From the NCBI GenBank assembly GCA_032111745.1, contig JAULUH010000418.1, positions 1-9,878 of the forward strand: a DNA stretch of 9,878 nucleotides. Direction: 5' to 3'. Source of the DNA: JAULUH01 sp032111745 (GTDB taxonomy: Bacteria; Chloroflexota; Anaerolineae; JAAEKA01). The position numbers and the translations under genes were made by a program. Positions 1-6,289 of this stretch are shown here, piece by piece; the first letter of the stretch is position 1; the number at the start of each line of letters is the position of its first letter. The notes under the pieces are model-generated. The model was not told where the DNA came from, did no database searches, and worked only from the letters and a program-made list of their open reading frames with translations.

Positions 1-1361
1 ATGAACACCTGGTGGGACAGGGCAGCCTGGCCGAGGCTGTGGAACACATCGTTTTGGGTGGCTCCAATCCAGGCGCTCCAGACCATGTGGACGCGCCCGT
101 CCTTCTGGGCGGCCACGGCCGCGGTCTGCAGGCCGGAGTCGTTCGCAACCAGTGGCTTGGAGGGACGCCATGCACCAGCGCTGCCCGCGCGGCGCCGGTA
201 CATGAGGGTGTTGCCCTCGCGCCACACCGCGTTCAGCTGATCCCCCTGACTCATCGTGACCGCCGGCTCCACCGCGTCAACACCCGGGCCGGAGATGGTC
301 TCGGGCAGCGACCAGTAGCCCGCGCGGCCACCAACGTAGCGCACCTGGTGATTGCCGCTGGCCTGTTCCTGCCAGACGATGTGCGCGATGCCTGTGGCGT
401 CGCAGGCCATTGCTGCAGCCACTGACTCTGCAGCGGGCGAGGCCGAGATGTTCTCGGGCAGAGACCAGGCATAGGTGGTTCCCTGGGAGTGGTAGATCTC
501 GTGCAAGTCGTCGCTAACGTTGGGCGCCTGCCAGGCGATGTGGAGGGTGGAAGAGCCAGGCTCCGCCACCAGTACCGGGGCAATACCGCGGGCGTTGGGC
601 ACAGGCTCGTACAGCCAGGTGCTCGTCTGCCAGCCGTGATAAATGACGTAGTGCCCGGGCGTGCGGTCGGCCCATGCCACGTGCGGCGTCCCGGTCTGGT
701 CCAGGGCAATGCTGGGGTAGGCCGAAAGGCCAGAGGTGCGTGAGACCAGATAGGGCAGAGACCAGATGCCCTGGCGCAGGTAGGCGTAGTAGACGTTGGT
801 CTGCCCGAAAAACTCGTTGGCAAAGGCCACGTGGAAGGTGCCGTCGCCCCCAAGCACTGCAGATGGCTGCTGGCCGCTGGCAAAGGCCACCGGAGATGAC
901 CATGCCCCCACATGCGAGCGGACATAGAACAACCTGCCGTCCTCCTCCCACAGCACATGGGTGCTATCGTCAGGACCGACCACGACAACCGGCCGCAGCG
1001 ACGGCGCTGGGGAGAGGGAAAGGTTCTCCGGTGCGGTCCAGCCACTGCTGAGCAGGCGATGGATCTGCGTACTTCCAGCGGGGGCAGGTTCGGGCATGAG
1101 CACGTTCCTCCTTGTCAAGACGAAGGCAGCGGGGTCAGGAACATGGGACGAAGCCAACCCAAGGTCAGGCGAAATGGATGACAGCGGCAGGCTGGCACTG
1201 ACGACGTTTCGGGCCAGGCGCAGGAGAGCTGAAGGCTCCGGCCACGCCAGGGACCAGGCCCCATGGACTGCGACAGGGCTATGCGACACCAGCAGAGCCG
1301 CCAGGGCCAATCCACTTAATAGTCCGGAGAAGATGCTAAGGGAGATCCTGCGTAACATCAT
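1..1361 (-). CDS. Secreted beta-propeller-like repeat protein, 3' end cut by the window edge
   Basis: The minus-strand frame whose codons begin at plus positions divisible by 3 is open from 1361 to the left edge, giving 453 codons with no stop. The start at 1359-1361 (a second ATG follows at 1356-1358) gives a clear signal peptide: MMLRR, then a Leu/Ala-rich core at residues 8-25, with possible cleavage near VHG (32-34). An in-frame stop lies near 1425-1427, just upstream. After a linker (about 36-107), seven repeats of 46-51 residues start at W108, W154, W200, W249, W299, W350 and W398. Each follows the pattern W-x-x-P...S, then H-[VI]-x-W, then a Tyr-rich strand. This spacing fits beta-propeller blades; an eighth may begin at the edge. 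The protein is probably exported and binds or surveys a surface ligand. No catalytic residues are recognisable, so no function is assigned. It lies downstream of the sigma/anti-sigma pair on the same strand, but 301 bases away. Confidence 0.8.
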   Translation of the reverse strand, partial: MMLRRISLSIFSGLLSGLALAALLVSHSPVAVHGAWSLAWPEPSALLRLARNVVSASLPLSSISPDLGLASSHVPDPAAFVLTRRNVLMPEPAPAGSTQIHRLLSSGWTAPENLSLSPAPSLRPVVVVGPDDSTHVLWEEDGRLFYVRSHVGAWSSPVAFASGQQPSAVLGGDGTFHVAFANEFFGQTNVYYAYLRQGIWSLPYLVSRTSGLSAYPSIALDQTGTPHVAWADRTPGHYVIYHGWQTSTWLYEPVPNARGIAPVLVAEPGSSTLHIAWQAPNVSDDLHEIYHSQGTTYAWSLPENISASPAAESVAAAMACDATGIAHIVWQEQASGNHQVRYVGGRAGYWSLPETISGPGVDAVEPAVTMSQGDQLNAVWREGNTLMYRRRAGSAGAWRPSKPLVANDSGLQTAAVAAQKDGRVHMVWSAWIGATQNDVFHSLGQAALSHQVF

Positions 1362-1421
1362 CCACAACTCTCGGGCCAGGAAACTGGCCTGCCAGGGCCT
1401 GGCTGCCAGGCACCTGGCATC

Positions 1422-1451
1422 ATTTTACCATCAACGGGGCCTGGACGGCAA
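1422..1451 (-). promoter_or_regulatory. Possible sigma-70-type promoter of the propeller gene
   Basis: Read on the minus strand, TTGCCG (1446-1451) and TAAAAT (1422-1427) are separated by 18 bases. Matches to consensus are 4/6 and 5/6. The predicted transcript would start near 1415 and leave a leader of about 54 bases before the start at 1361. It is only a motif match, so read-through from the upstream gene remains possible. Confidence 0.35.
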
Positions 1452-1482
1452 TTGGCTAAACCGCCCGCCCTTGCGAGACCGC

Positions 1483-1583
1483 CATACCGCCGGGCCAGTG
1501 TGCATGGAGCCGCAAGGCGCACCCAGACTGGTCCAGTCTTCGGAGACTGGACCAGTCTTCACCCTCGACCGCCCGGCGGTATG
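1483..1583. repeat. Nested palindromic element (REP/MITE-like)
   Basis: The inner part is a perfect 15-bp inverted repeat: AGACTGGTCCAGTCT (1525-1539) and AGACTGGACCAGTCT (1544-1558), with the 4-base loop TCGG. Each arm is itself nearly palindromic around its central base. The outer part is a perfect 13-bp inverted repeat: CATACCGCCGGGC (1483-1495) and GCCCGGCGGTATG (1571-1583). The inner hairpin sits off-centre, 29 bases from the left outer arm and 12 from the right. A decayed relative of the inner palindrome occurs at 7180-7213. I see no transposase gene nearby. Confidence 0.85.
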
Positions 1584-1662
1584 CTCAGTCACGCGAGCTG
1601 GCGGACACTTGATGAACCGGTGCACTGGGTCCGCCGAATGTGGCCTCAGCTTGCTTGCCGTG

Positions 1663-3846
1663 TCACGTGAGTTTGCTGGCTGCGTGGACTGTCTCTGGAC
1701 CCTGTGTCTCCGTAACCTCTGGAAGCGGCGTTTCGACAGGTTCGAGCGCTGGCGTCTCTGTGGCCGCCAATGTCGGCAGCGCCGTAGGCTCCGGTGATGG
1801 CGTGTCGCTCGACGTGGGCACCGGCGTATCCGTGGGTGCGGGCGTGTCGCTCGGCGTGGGCACCGGTGTATCCGTGGGTGCAGGCGTGTCGCTCGGCGTA
1901 GGCGTCGGTGAATCCGTGGGTGCAGGCGTGTCGGTCGGCGTAGGCGTCGGTGAATCCGTGGGCGCAGGCGTGTCGCTCGGCACAGGAGTGCCGGTCGGCG
2001 TCTCTGGTGGTGGTGCTGGATTTGTCGGTTCCGGGGCCGGCTCCTGCACGACGATGGCGACGGCATGCAGCCCGTCATCCCTGCGCTCCGCGCGCACCTC
2101 GGCCCACAGGCCAACCGCAGGATCTGCACCCTCGATGCTCGTCTGGCCGTCGATGATAACGGTGGTCCCACCCACAACCCAGGACCCGCCGCCGATAGCG
2201 TTGATGGTGCCCTCGAAGTCGACGTACTCAGGCTCATCCACCCGGATGCGCACAGCCCGCCAGGGCTGGTTGGCGGAGCGTTTGGCCTTGACGCTGGCCA
2301 CCTTGCCTACGGCAGGGTCGCCGATGATCTCGGTGTCGCCGTCGATGAGCACGGCGGTGTTGCCGATGACCCACTCGGAGCCATTCATGGCGTTGATCAC
2401 ATCACGCCACTCCCTGGTCTCGAGCACGTCTTTGAGCACCGTGATCACACGGGCAAGCAACCGGCCATCTGGCCCTTGTATCCCTTCCACGGAGACTTCA
2501 GCACCGACCTCAGCCGGACCGATGGACTCGTCGACCAGCGTGGCGGCGTCCAGCCAGACAGTCTGGCCGCTGATCACCCAATGATCGGGATGCTTCTCCT
2601 CGATCAGGCCGAAAATGCGGACTGTCACCGTGCGCACCGGGGTCGGCGTGGGCGTGACCGTCCGGGTGGGGGTTGCGGTCGGAGTGGCGGTCGCCGTAGT
2701 CGTAGGCGATGGGGTAGCGGTCGCGGTCGGCGTAGAGGTGTCAGTCGGCGACGGTTTGGCGGTTGGCGTGTCGCTCGGTCGCAGGGTCGCCGAGGGCATG
2801 TCTGTGGGACTCGGGGTCGGTGACGGCGAGCTGGTGGAGGTTGGCGTGGCCGAGGGCACTACCAGCGGTACCGGCACCAGCGCGGGCACTAGCAGCCTCA
2901 CTTGCTGGACGACGAGGCCTCCCAGGCCATCGGCGACCGCCAGCACTTCTACCGTGCTGCCCACCTGGACCTCTCCCGAGACGTCTAGATCCGGCATAAC
3001 GCGCAAGGGCACGTCCACGCCTTCGATCTCCCACAGGCCCCCTTCCATACGGGTGATCACACCGCGGAACTGAAGCTCAACCTCCCGGCCCTCACCGGCC
3101 ACCAGCCCGGCCTCGTCCCGGCGCAATTGCCCCAGCGCCGATTCCAGGCGGCTGCGGCTTTCCGGTCGCACCGTCAGGGCCCTTTGCACATCCTCAGAGG
3201 CGCGCTTCAAGCCGTAGAGGGCGTCCCCCGGTATGGCATTGCGGGCGGAGGCCACGGTGGCCCCGGCCAGCACAAAGGCCAGCAGTAACAGGATGGCCGT
3301 AGCCCAGCCGCGCGCCAGGGGCCGGAACAGGCCAGAGAGAGCACCCAGCCAGCTCGTGGTCCCGGCGGCGCTCGCCCGGCCACGCCTTGCCGCGCCGGAG
3401 GCCGCGGTGAGCAGGGCCTGCCGGCCCTGGGACTGGGTGGCTGCGGAGCGCAGCGGGACCGGCTCCACCGTGCCCTCCAGTGCCTGCACCGTAGCCAGCA
3501 CGGGTCGCAGGTCCCCTGCATAGTGCGGGAAGGCGTCGAGGCACTCGTCGGGGCTGGCACCTGCAGCCAACTGGTCCAAACTGGCCGCGAAGGCATCCTC
3601 CACCGCCATGGCCGCAGGCTGGCGCAGGGCGGCGGCCCGGGCCAGTAGCCATGCGCGGCCTCCTGCCACGGCAGCGGCATCTTGCGCGGGAGCCGGCATA
3701 GCCAGGGCGCGCAGGCCAGCAGCCAGCTGCAGCAGCGGCTCAAGGGCGGCAGCCTCGTCGGGATAGGCTGCCACGCCCTCTTGTATGGATACACCAAGCT
3801 CGAGCCTGGCTAAACAGGCCTCGAATGACGTTTCGAGTTCCGCCAT
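1663..3846 (-). CDS. Single-pass membrane protein with DUF5667/DUF5666-like modules; candidate anti-sigma factor
   Basis: The 727-residue protein starts 9 bases after the sigma factor stop with no clear ribosome site, suggesting translational coupling. The N-terminus (1-180), probably cytoplasmic, has two related helical motifs at 8-47 and 86-124 sharing F, L..L..G, [YF]P and L-x-P-x-L at an offset of 78. One membrane helix spans about 181-198. A DUF5667-like segment with IPGD-x-LY-x-LKR follows (205-215, extending to about 250). Four DUF5666-like beta modules lie near 258-320, 407-470, 480-537 and 543-601. Thr/Pro/Ser-rich stalks lie at about 331-405 and 605-690, the second with four 14-residue tandem repeats. 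Family knowledge of DUF5667/DUF5666 is structural only. The role as a regulator of the neighbouring sigma factor is inferred from coupling and topology. It lacks the HxxxCxxC motif of zinc anti-sigma factors, so a purely structural envelope role is possible. Confidence 0.85.
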   Translation of the reverse strand: MAELETSFEACLARLELGVSIQEGVAAYPDEAAALEPLLQLAAGLRALAMPAPAQDAAAVAGGRAWLLARAAALRQPAAMAVEDAFAASLDQLAAGASPDECLDAFPHYAGDLRPVLATVQALEGTVEPVPLRSAATQSQGRQALLTAASGAARRGRASAAGTTSWLGALSGLFRPLARGWATAILLLLAFVLAGATVASARNAIPGDALYGLKRASEDVQRALTVRPESRSRLESALGQLRRDEAGLVAGEGREVELQFRGVITRMEGGLWEIEGVDVPLRVMPDLDVSGEVQVGSTVEVLAVADGLGGLVVQQVRLLVPALVPVPLVVPSATPTSTSSPSPTPSPTDMPSATLRPSDTPTAKPSPTDTSTPTATATPSPTTTATATPTATPTRTVTPTPTPVRTVTVRIFGLIEEKHPDHWVISGQTVWLDAATLVDESIGPAEVGAEVSVEGIQGPDGRLLARVITVLKDVLETREWRDVINAMNGSEWVIGNTAVLIDGDTEIIGDPAVGKVASVKAKRSANQPWRAVRIRVDEPEYVDFEGTINAIGGGSWVVGGTTVIIDGQTSIEGADPAVGLWAEVRAERRDDGLHAVAIVVQEPAPEPTNPAPPPETPTGTPVPSDTPAPTDSPTPTPTDTPAPTDSPTPTPSDTPAPTDTPVPTPSDTPAPTDTPVPTSSDTPSPEPTALPTLAATETPALEPVETPLPEVTETQGPETVHAASKLT
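1810..1977 (-). repeat. Four-copy 42-bp tandem repeat inside the candidate anti-sigma gene
   Basis: Residues 624-679 of the protein consist of four consecutive 14-residue units of the form SDTPAPTD[ST]P[TV]PT[PS], each encoded by 42 bases. The first two copies end SPTPTP and the last two TPVPTP/TPVPTS, so copies pair by similarity, as expected from recent duplication. The reading frame is kept, which indicates selection on the protein. This tract forms the outer Thr/Pro stalk and may vary in length between strains. Confidence 0.85.
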
Positions 3847-3855
3847 GGTCAGAAG

Positions 3856-4407
3856 CTAAGCCTCTTCATCCAAAAGGCGGCGCAGCGCAACAACGGCGCG
3901 ATACTGCAATGCTTTCACTGCACCCTCTGTCTTGCCTGTGGCTGCAGCGACGTCCGCGATGTTCCATCCTTCCAGAAAACGCAGCGTGACCACCTGGGCC
4001 TGTTCTTCAGTCAGGCGATTGATGGCCCCGCGCAGAATCTCCGCCGTAAGACGCTCCTCGGCTACACGCTCCGGATCCTCCGCTGAGGCTGCCGGCAACG
4101 GTAGCGCCTCGTAGGACACCTGGCTTGAGCGCCCGCGGCGACGATAGTGGTCGATGACGAGATTGTGAGCGATTCGGTAAAGCCAGCCGGAGAAGGATGA
4201 GCGCCAGGCCTGATCGTGCTGGATCGCCTCCAGCATGCGCAGGAACACCTGGGCAGTCAGGTCCTGGGCAATGCTGGCGTCTCCCACGCGATGGTAGATG
4301 TAGCTATAGATCCGCGACTCGTAGCAGTCGTAGATCGCGGCCAACGCGTCCAGGTCGTAGTCCCTGGCCTTCGCCAGCACCTGCTCGTCCAGGTCAACTA
4401 GGGACAT
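3856..4407 (-). CDS. ECF-type RNA polymerase sigma factor
   Basis: The 183-residue protein has the two-domain sigma-70 layout of ECF factors. Region 2 spans about 23-91, with DLTAQVFLRML (49-59) and GWLYRIAHNLVIDHYRR (74-90). Region 4 spans about 124-177, with the helix-turn-helix RFLEGWNIADVAAATGKT (143-160) and EGAVKALQYRA. It should bind core RNA polymerase and direct it to a small regulon. I chose the start at 4405-4407 because it is preceded by AGAGGTGAG and the resulting N-terminus fits the family. The frame stays open to 4668, but the extra 87 residues look non-coding and overlap the upstream gene. The membrane-protein gene follows after 9 bases, the usual layout of an ECF sigma factor and its regulator. 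A possible ECF-style promoter lies at 4448-4475. Confidence 0.92.
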   Translation of the reverse strand: MSLVDLDEQVLAKARDYDLDALAAIYDCYESRIYSYIYHRVGDASIAQDLTAQVFLRMLEAIQHDQAWRSSFSGWLYRIAHNLVIDHYRRRGRSSQVSYEALPLPAASAEDPERVAEERLTAEILRGAINRLTEEQAQVVTLRFLEGWNIADVAAATGKTEGAVKALQYRAVVALRRLLDEEA

Positions 4408-4416
4408 CTCACCTCT
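4408..4416 (-). promoter_or_regulatory. Ribosome binding site that fixes the sigma factor start
   Basis: The minus strand reads AGAGGTGAG directly before the ATG at 4405-4407, leaving about four bases between AGAGG and the start codon. It supports this start over the much longer open frame reaching 4668. Confidence 0.6.
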
Positions 4417-4447
4417 GCTACCAACCAAGACGCAGCCCCGGCCAAAA

Positions 4448-4475
4448 GATAACGCACTTCCCCAATCATGTTGCC
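4448..4475 (-). promoter_or_regulatory. Possible ECF-type promoter upstream of the sigma factor gene
   Basis: On the minus strand GGCAAC (4470-4475) and CGTTATC (4448-4454) are separated by 15 bases. Many ECF promoters have an AAC motif at -35 and a CGT-containing -10, often recognised by the sigma factor they control. The leader would be about 33 bases. Spacing is slightly short, so this is tentative. Confidence 0.3.
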
Positions 4476-4496
4476 GTTCTTTGTTGTGGTTTTCTA

Positions 4497-5156
4497 CTAT
4501 CCCTCTGGTGGACGAGGAAGCACCTGCTCCCCTCCCGCCCGAGCCTCGTCGGAAGCTGTGACCTTGCGCACATGTGCAATGCGCTGGACCGCGGTGAAGT
4601 TGCTCAGAATGGCCATGACCAGCAGAATCCAGGTCAGAAAGGGTGGCAGAGCCGGGAACGGCTGCCACTGGTAGAACATCAGGCCGATGGCCAGGAGGAA
4701 GACGCGCTCCGCCCGGGTCAGGATGCCCACCTTGCAGTCCACCTTCAGGCTCTCGGCCTTGGCCCGCGTGTAGCTGACCATGAAGGAGCCCACCAGCGTG
4801 GCGAACAGAAGGATGACCTCTATCTGGCCAGGATTGAAGGTGAAGTAGATCGCCAAGCCACCAAGGGTGAGGCCTTCGGCGTAGCGATCCATGGTCGAAT
4901 CCAGGAAGGAGCCGAACTTGGTGGTCGTGCCGGTCAGGCGGGCCAGCGTGCCGTCGACCGCATCAAAGGCCGAGAATAAGACCAACAGTACACCGCCCAG
5001 GGGCAGATAGCCCAGAGCCAGCACCGCGCCGACGATGCCCTGCAACACCAGGCCAACCATGGTGAGGTGGTTGGGCGTCAGGCCCAGGCGCTGGAACAGG
5101 CGAGCAATGGTCTCCAACACCCCGCGGAATGTCTTTCGGGCCCAATCAGAGATCAT
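4497..5156 (-). CDS. CDP-alcohol phosphatidyltransferase family membrane enzyme
   Basis: The 219-residue protein carries the complete CDP-alcohol phosphatidyltransferase signature: D65, D68-G69, A72-R73, G82, D86 and D90. These aspartates bind the metal and the CDP-activated lipid in known family members. Hydrophobic stretches at about 31-62, 93-106, 110-128, 150-163 and 172-186 indicate an integral membrane enzyme. The N-terminal pattern RLGLTPNHLTMVG (23-35) resembles phosphatidylinositol-phosphate synthases and related enzymes, but the alcohol acceptor cannot be read from the sequence, so no gene symbol is given. The reaction is transfer of a phosphatidyl group from CDP-diacylglycerol to an alcohol, releasing CMP. 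The length is normal. No clear Shine-Dalgarno site precedes the ATG at 5154-5156, but a strong promoter lies about 62 bases upstream. The sigma factor follows 89 bases downstream on the same strand. Confidence 0.92.
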   Translation of the reverse strand: MISDWARKTFRGVLETIARLFQRLGLTPNHLTMVGLVLQGIVGAVLALGYLPLGGVLLVLFSAFDAVDGTLARLTGTTTKFGSFLDSTMDRYAEGLTLGGLAIYFTFNPGQIEVILLFATLVGSFMVSYTRAKAESLKVDCKVGILTRAERVFLLAIGLMFYQWQPFPALPPFLTWILLVMAILSNFTAVQRIAHVRKVTASDEARAGGEQVLPRPPEG

Positions 5157-5217
5157 GCAGATGGTCTCGCTTTCTGCGGCAAGGATCGACTAAGGGCACA
5201 AGAATCCCTGGGCTATC

Positions 5218-5246
5218 ATGATACACCGAAGGCAATCGGCCGTCAA
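5218..5246 (-). promoter_or_regulatory. Strong sigma-70-type promoter of the phosphatidyltransferase gene
   Basis: On the minus strand TTGACG (5241-5246) and TATCAT (5218-5223) are separated by exactly 17 bases, matching consensus at 5/6 and 5/6. Transcription would start near 5211, about 55 bases before the start codon. The -10 lies within the perfect palindrome TATCATGATA (5214-5223), a possible operator. Confidence 0.55.
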
Positions 5247-5334
5247 TTGACCAGGATGACATCCCGGCCCCGGTCGTTCAACCACCGCATCTCGCCCGCC
5301 CCCCCTGGCCGCGCCAAAACCCCCATCCCCTCGT

Positions 5335-5404
5335 AGGGGCGAGGTCTCCTCGCCCTCTGGTCTCCTCGCCCTCTGGTCTCCCCGCCCTCTGGTCTCCCCG
5401 CCCT
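5335..5404. repeat. Hairpin plus four-copy 16-bp tandem repeat
   Basis: A perfect 8-bp stem, GGGCGAGG (5337-5344) and CCTCGCCC (5348-5355), has a 3-base loop. It runs into four contiguous 16-bp units starting at 5341, 5357, 5373 and 5389. The first, GAGGTCTCCTCGCCCT, differs from the second, CTGGTCTCCTCGCCCT, at its first two bases. The last two share one T-to-C change (CTGGTCTCCCCGCCCT). Only the first copy can form the stem. Confidence 0.85.
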
Positions 5405-5453
5405 CCGTGTTCGTCCGTGTCCGCCCCTATCTTCCCCTATCCCGCCAAGCGAT

Positions 5454-5482
5454 TTGGCAAGCCGCCTCATCTATGATAAAGT
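5454..5482 (+). promoter_or_regulatory. Probable promoter of the sirtuin gene
   Basis: TTGGCA (5454-5459) and TAAAGT (5477-5482) are separated by 17 bases, matching consensus at 5/6 and 4/6. Transcription would start near 5489 and leave about 47 bases before the ATG at 5536. This supports the shorter protein start, since upstream in-frame ATGs fall at or before the promoter. Confidence 0.45.
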
Positions 5483-5502
5483 ATCACGTTCGTCAGCGTG
5501 AT
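5483..5502. repeat. Short inverted repeat at the predicted sirtuin transcription start
   Basis: ATCACG (5483-5488) and CGTGAT (5497-5502) are perfect 6-bp arms around an 8-base spacer. They overlap the expected transcription start, a position suited to a repressor operator. Arms this short can arise by chance. Confidence 0.35.
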
Positions 5503-5535
5503 GCGACCTGTGACCTTCCCACCCCTACTTCTGCC

Positions 5536-6285
5536 ATGCCAGACCACCTCATCGGGCAGGCCGCCAGTCTTATCCGTACTGCGTCCCACGTAGTTGCCCT
5601 GACCGGCGCTGGCGTGAGTACGCCCTCGGGTATCCCCGACTTTCGTAGCCCCGATTCGGGCCTCTGGACCGTAATGGATCCACTCGCAGTGGCCTCCATC
5701 TGGGGTTTCCACGCTCACCCTGACGTCTTCTACCGCTGGTTCACACCCCTGGCCCGCCAGATCCGTGCTGCCCAACCCAACCAGGCCCACGTGGCCCTGG
5801 CAGACATGGAGCACAACGGCCATCTCCACCTGCTTCTGACTCAGAACATCGACGGCCTGCACCAATCCGCGGGCTCGCAGCACGTGATCGAGCTCCATGG
5901 GCACCTGCGCTCGGCAACCTGCCTGGAATGCGGGGGGCAAGCCGTGATGGAGGAGGCCTGGCGCCAGGTCGCGGATGGGCAGGTGCCCCGCTGCCTGCAC
6001 TGTGGCGGCTTGGTGAAGCCGGACACCATCCTGTTTGGTGAGCCCCTGGACTATGACAGCCTTAAGCTGGCGCAACAGGCCGCGCTGCAGTGCGACGTCC
6101 TTCTGATAGCCGGCTCATCGCTGGAAGTGGAGCCTGCCGCAGACCTGCCCCACCTGGCGCGACGCCGCGGCGCCCATGTCATCCTGGTCAATCGCCAGCC
6201 CACACTGGCCGACTCCATTGCCGAGGTCATCATCCGGGGGGATGTGGCCAACCTGTTGCCGAGCCTGGTAGCGGCCCTGCGCTAG
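5536..6285 (+). CDS. cobB: NAD-dependent protein deacylase, SIR2 (sirtuin) family
   Basis: The 249-residue protein contains the full sirtuin core. The NAD-binding motifs are TGAGVSTPSGIPDFRS (23-38), TQNIDGLHQSAG (102-113) and AGSSLEVEPAADLP (192-205), with LVNRQPT (217-223) closing the Rossmann fold. The catalytic histidine is H121 in ELHGHL. A structural zinc site is formed by C129, C132, C153 and C156. The STPSGIPDFR form and overall layout resemble the Thermotoga maritima Sir2 (class U) rather than the GIPTFR form of class III desuccinylases, so lysine deacetylation is the likeliest activity. I chose the ATG at 5536 because the frame upstream, open to 5407, includes repeat and promoter sequence and would add an atypical 43-residue tail. 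No Shine-Dalgarno site is clear. The gene is monocistronic and converges with uppP. Confidence 0.93.
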   Translation: MPDHLIGQAASLIRTASHVVALTGAGVSTPSGIPDFRSPDSGLWTVMDPLAVASIWGFHAHPDVFYRWFTPLARQIRAAQPNQAHVALADMEHNGHLHLLLTQNIDGLHQSAGSQHVIELHGHLRSATCLECGGQAVMEEAWRQVADGQVPRCLHCGGLVKPDTILFGEPLDYDSLKLAQQAALQCDVLLIAGSSLEVEPAADLPHLARRRGAHVILVNRQPTLADSIAEVIIRGDVANLLPSLVAALR

Positions 6286-6289
6286 GGCG

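Larger units (their letters stand above)
1362..1662. other. Intergenic region with nested inverted repeats
   Basis: These 301 bases separate the stop of the 1663-3846 gene from the start of the propeller gene. I see no convincing coding frame. They hold a run of GCCAG/CTGGC inverted motifs (about 1384-1419), the candidate promoter at 1422-1451, the palindromic element at 1483-1583, and a 7-bp-arm inverted repeat (GGCGGAC at 1600-1606, GTCCGCC at 1629-1635). No T-run follows any of these hairpins on the minus strand, so a classical intrinsic terminator is not evident. Confidence 0.7.
5157..5535. other. Divergent intergenic region with two promoters and repeats
   Basis: These 379 bases lie between the leftward phosphatidyltransferase and the rightward sirtuin genes. 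They hold a leftward promoter (5218-5246) with a 10-bp palindrome over its -10, a hairpin and tandem repeat tract (5335-5404), then pyrimidine-rich sequence to about 5450, and a rightward promoter (5454-5482) followed by a short inverted repeat (5483-5502). The open frames here are made largely of repeat sequence, and I do not accept them as genes. Confidence 0.7.

Noticed and set aside
251..1045. 264-codon minus-strand open frame
   Set aside because: It is out of frame with the signal-peptide-bearing repeat protein, which is open for 453 codons in another frame and has regular blade-like repeats.
1525..1558. Intrinsic terminator for the gene ending at 1663
   Set aside because: The stem is excellent, but the minus strand continues with G-rich sequence instead of a T-run, and the hairpin lies about 105 bases after the stop.
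1483..1583. CRISPR repeat or insertion-sequence end
   Set aside because: There is no regularly spaced series of copies, no spacers, no transposase frame and no visible target duplication.
1431..2237. Minus-strand open frame rich in Arg and His
   Set aside because: It is a shifted frame of the same tandem repeat and overlaps the real gene; composition is Arg-rich low complexity with no motif.
1640..2584. Long plus-strand open frame with a Gly/Val/Ser repeat (GVSVGAGVSLG type)
   Set aside because: It is the antisense shadow of the Thr/Pro repeats of the minus-strand membrane protein, which has recognisable modules, a membrane helix and operon context.
4408..4668. N-terminal extension of the sigma factor by 87 residues
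   Set aside because: It overlaps the end of the phosphatidyltransferase gene, spans the likely promoter and lacks family similarity; a ribosome site precedes the 4407 start.
5243..5470. 75-codon minus-strand open frame
   Set aside because: Its N-terminal half is translated tandem repeat and its end overlaps the -35 of the phosphatidyltransferase promoter. The last 25 or so residues look less random and might be a gene remnant, but I cannot name a family.
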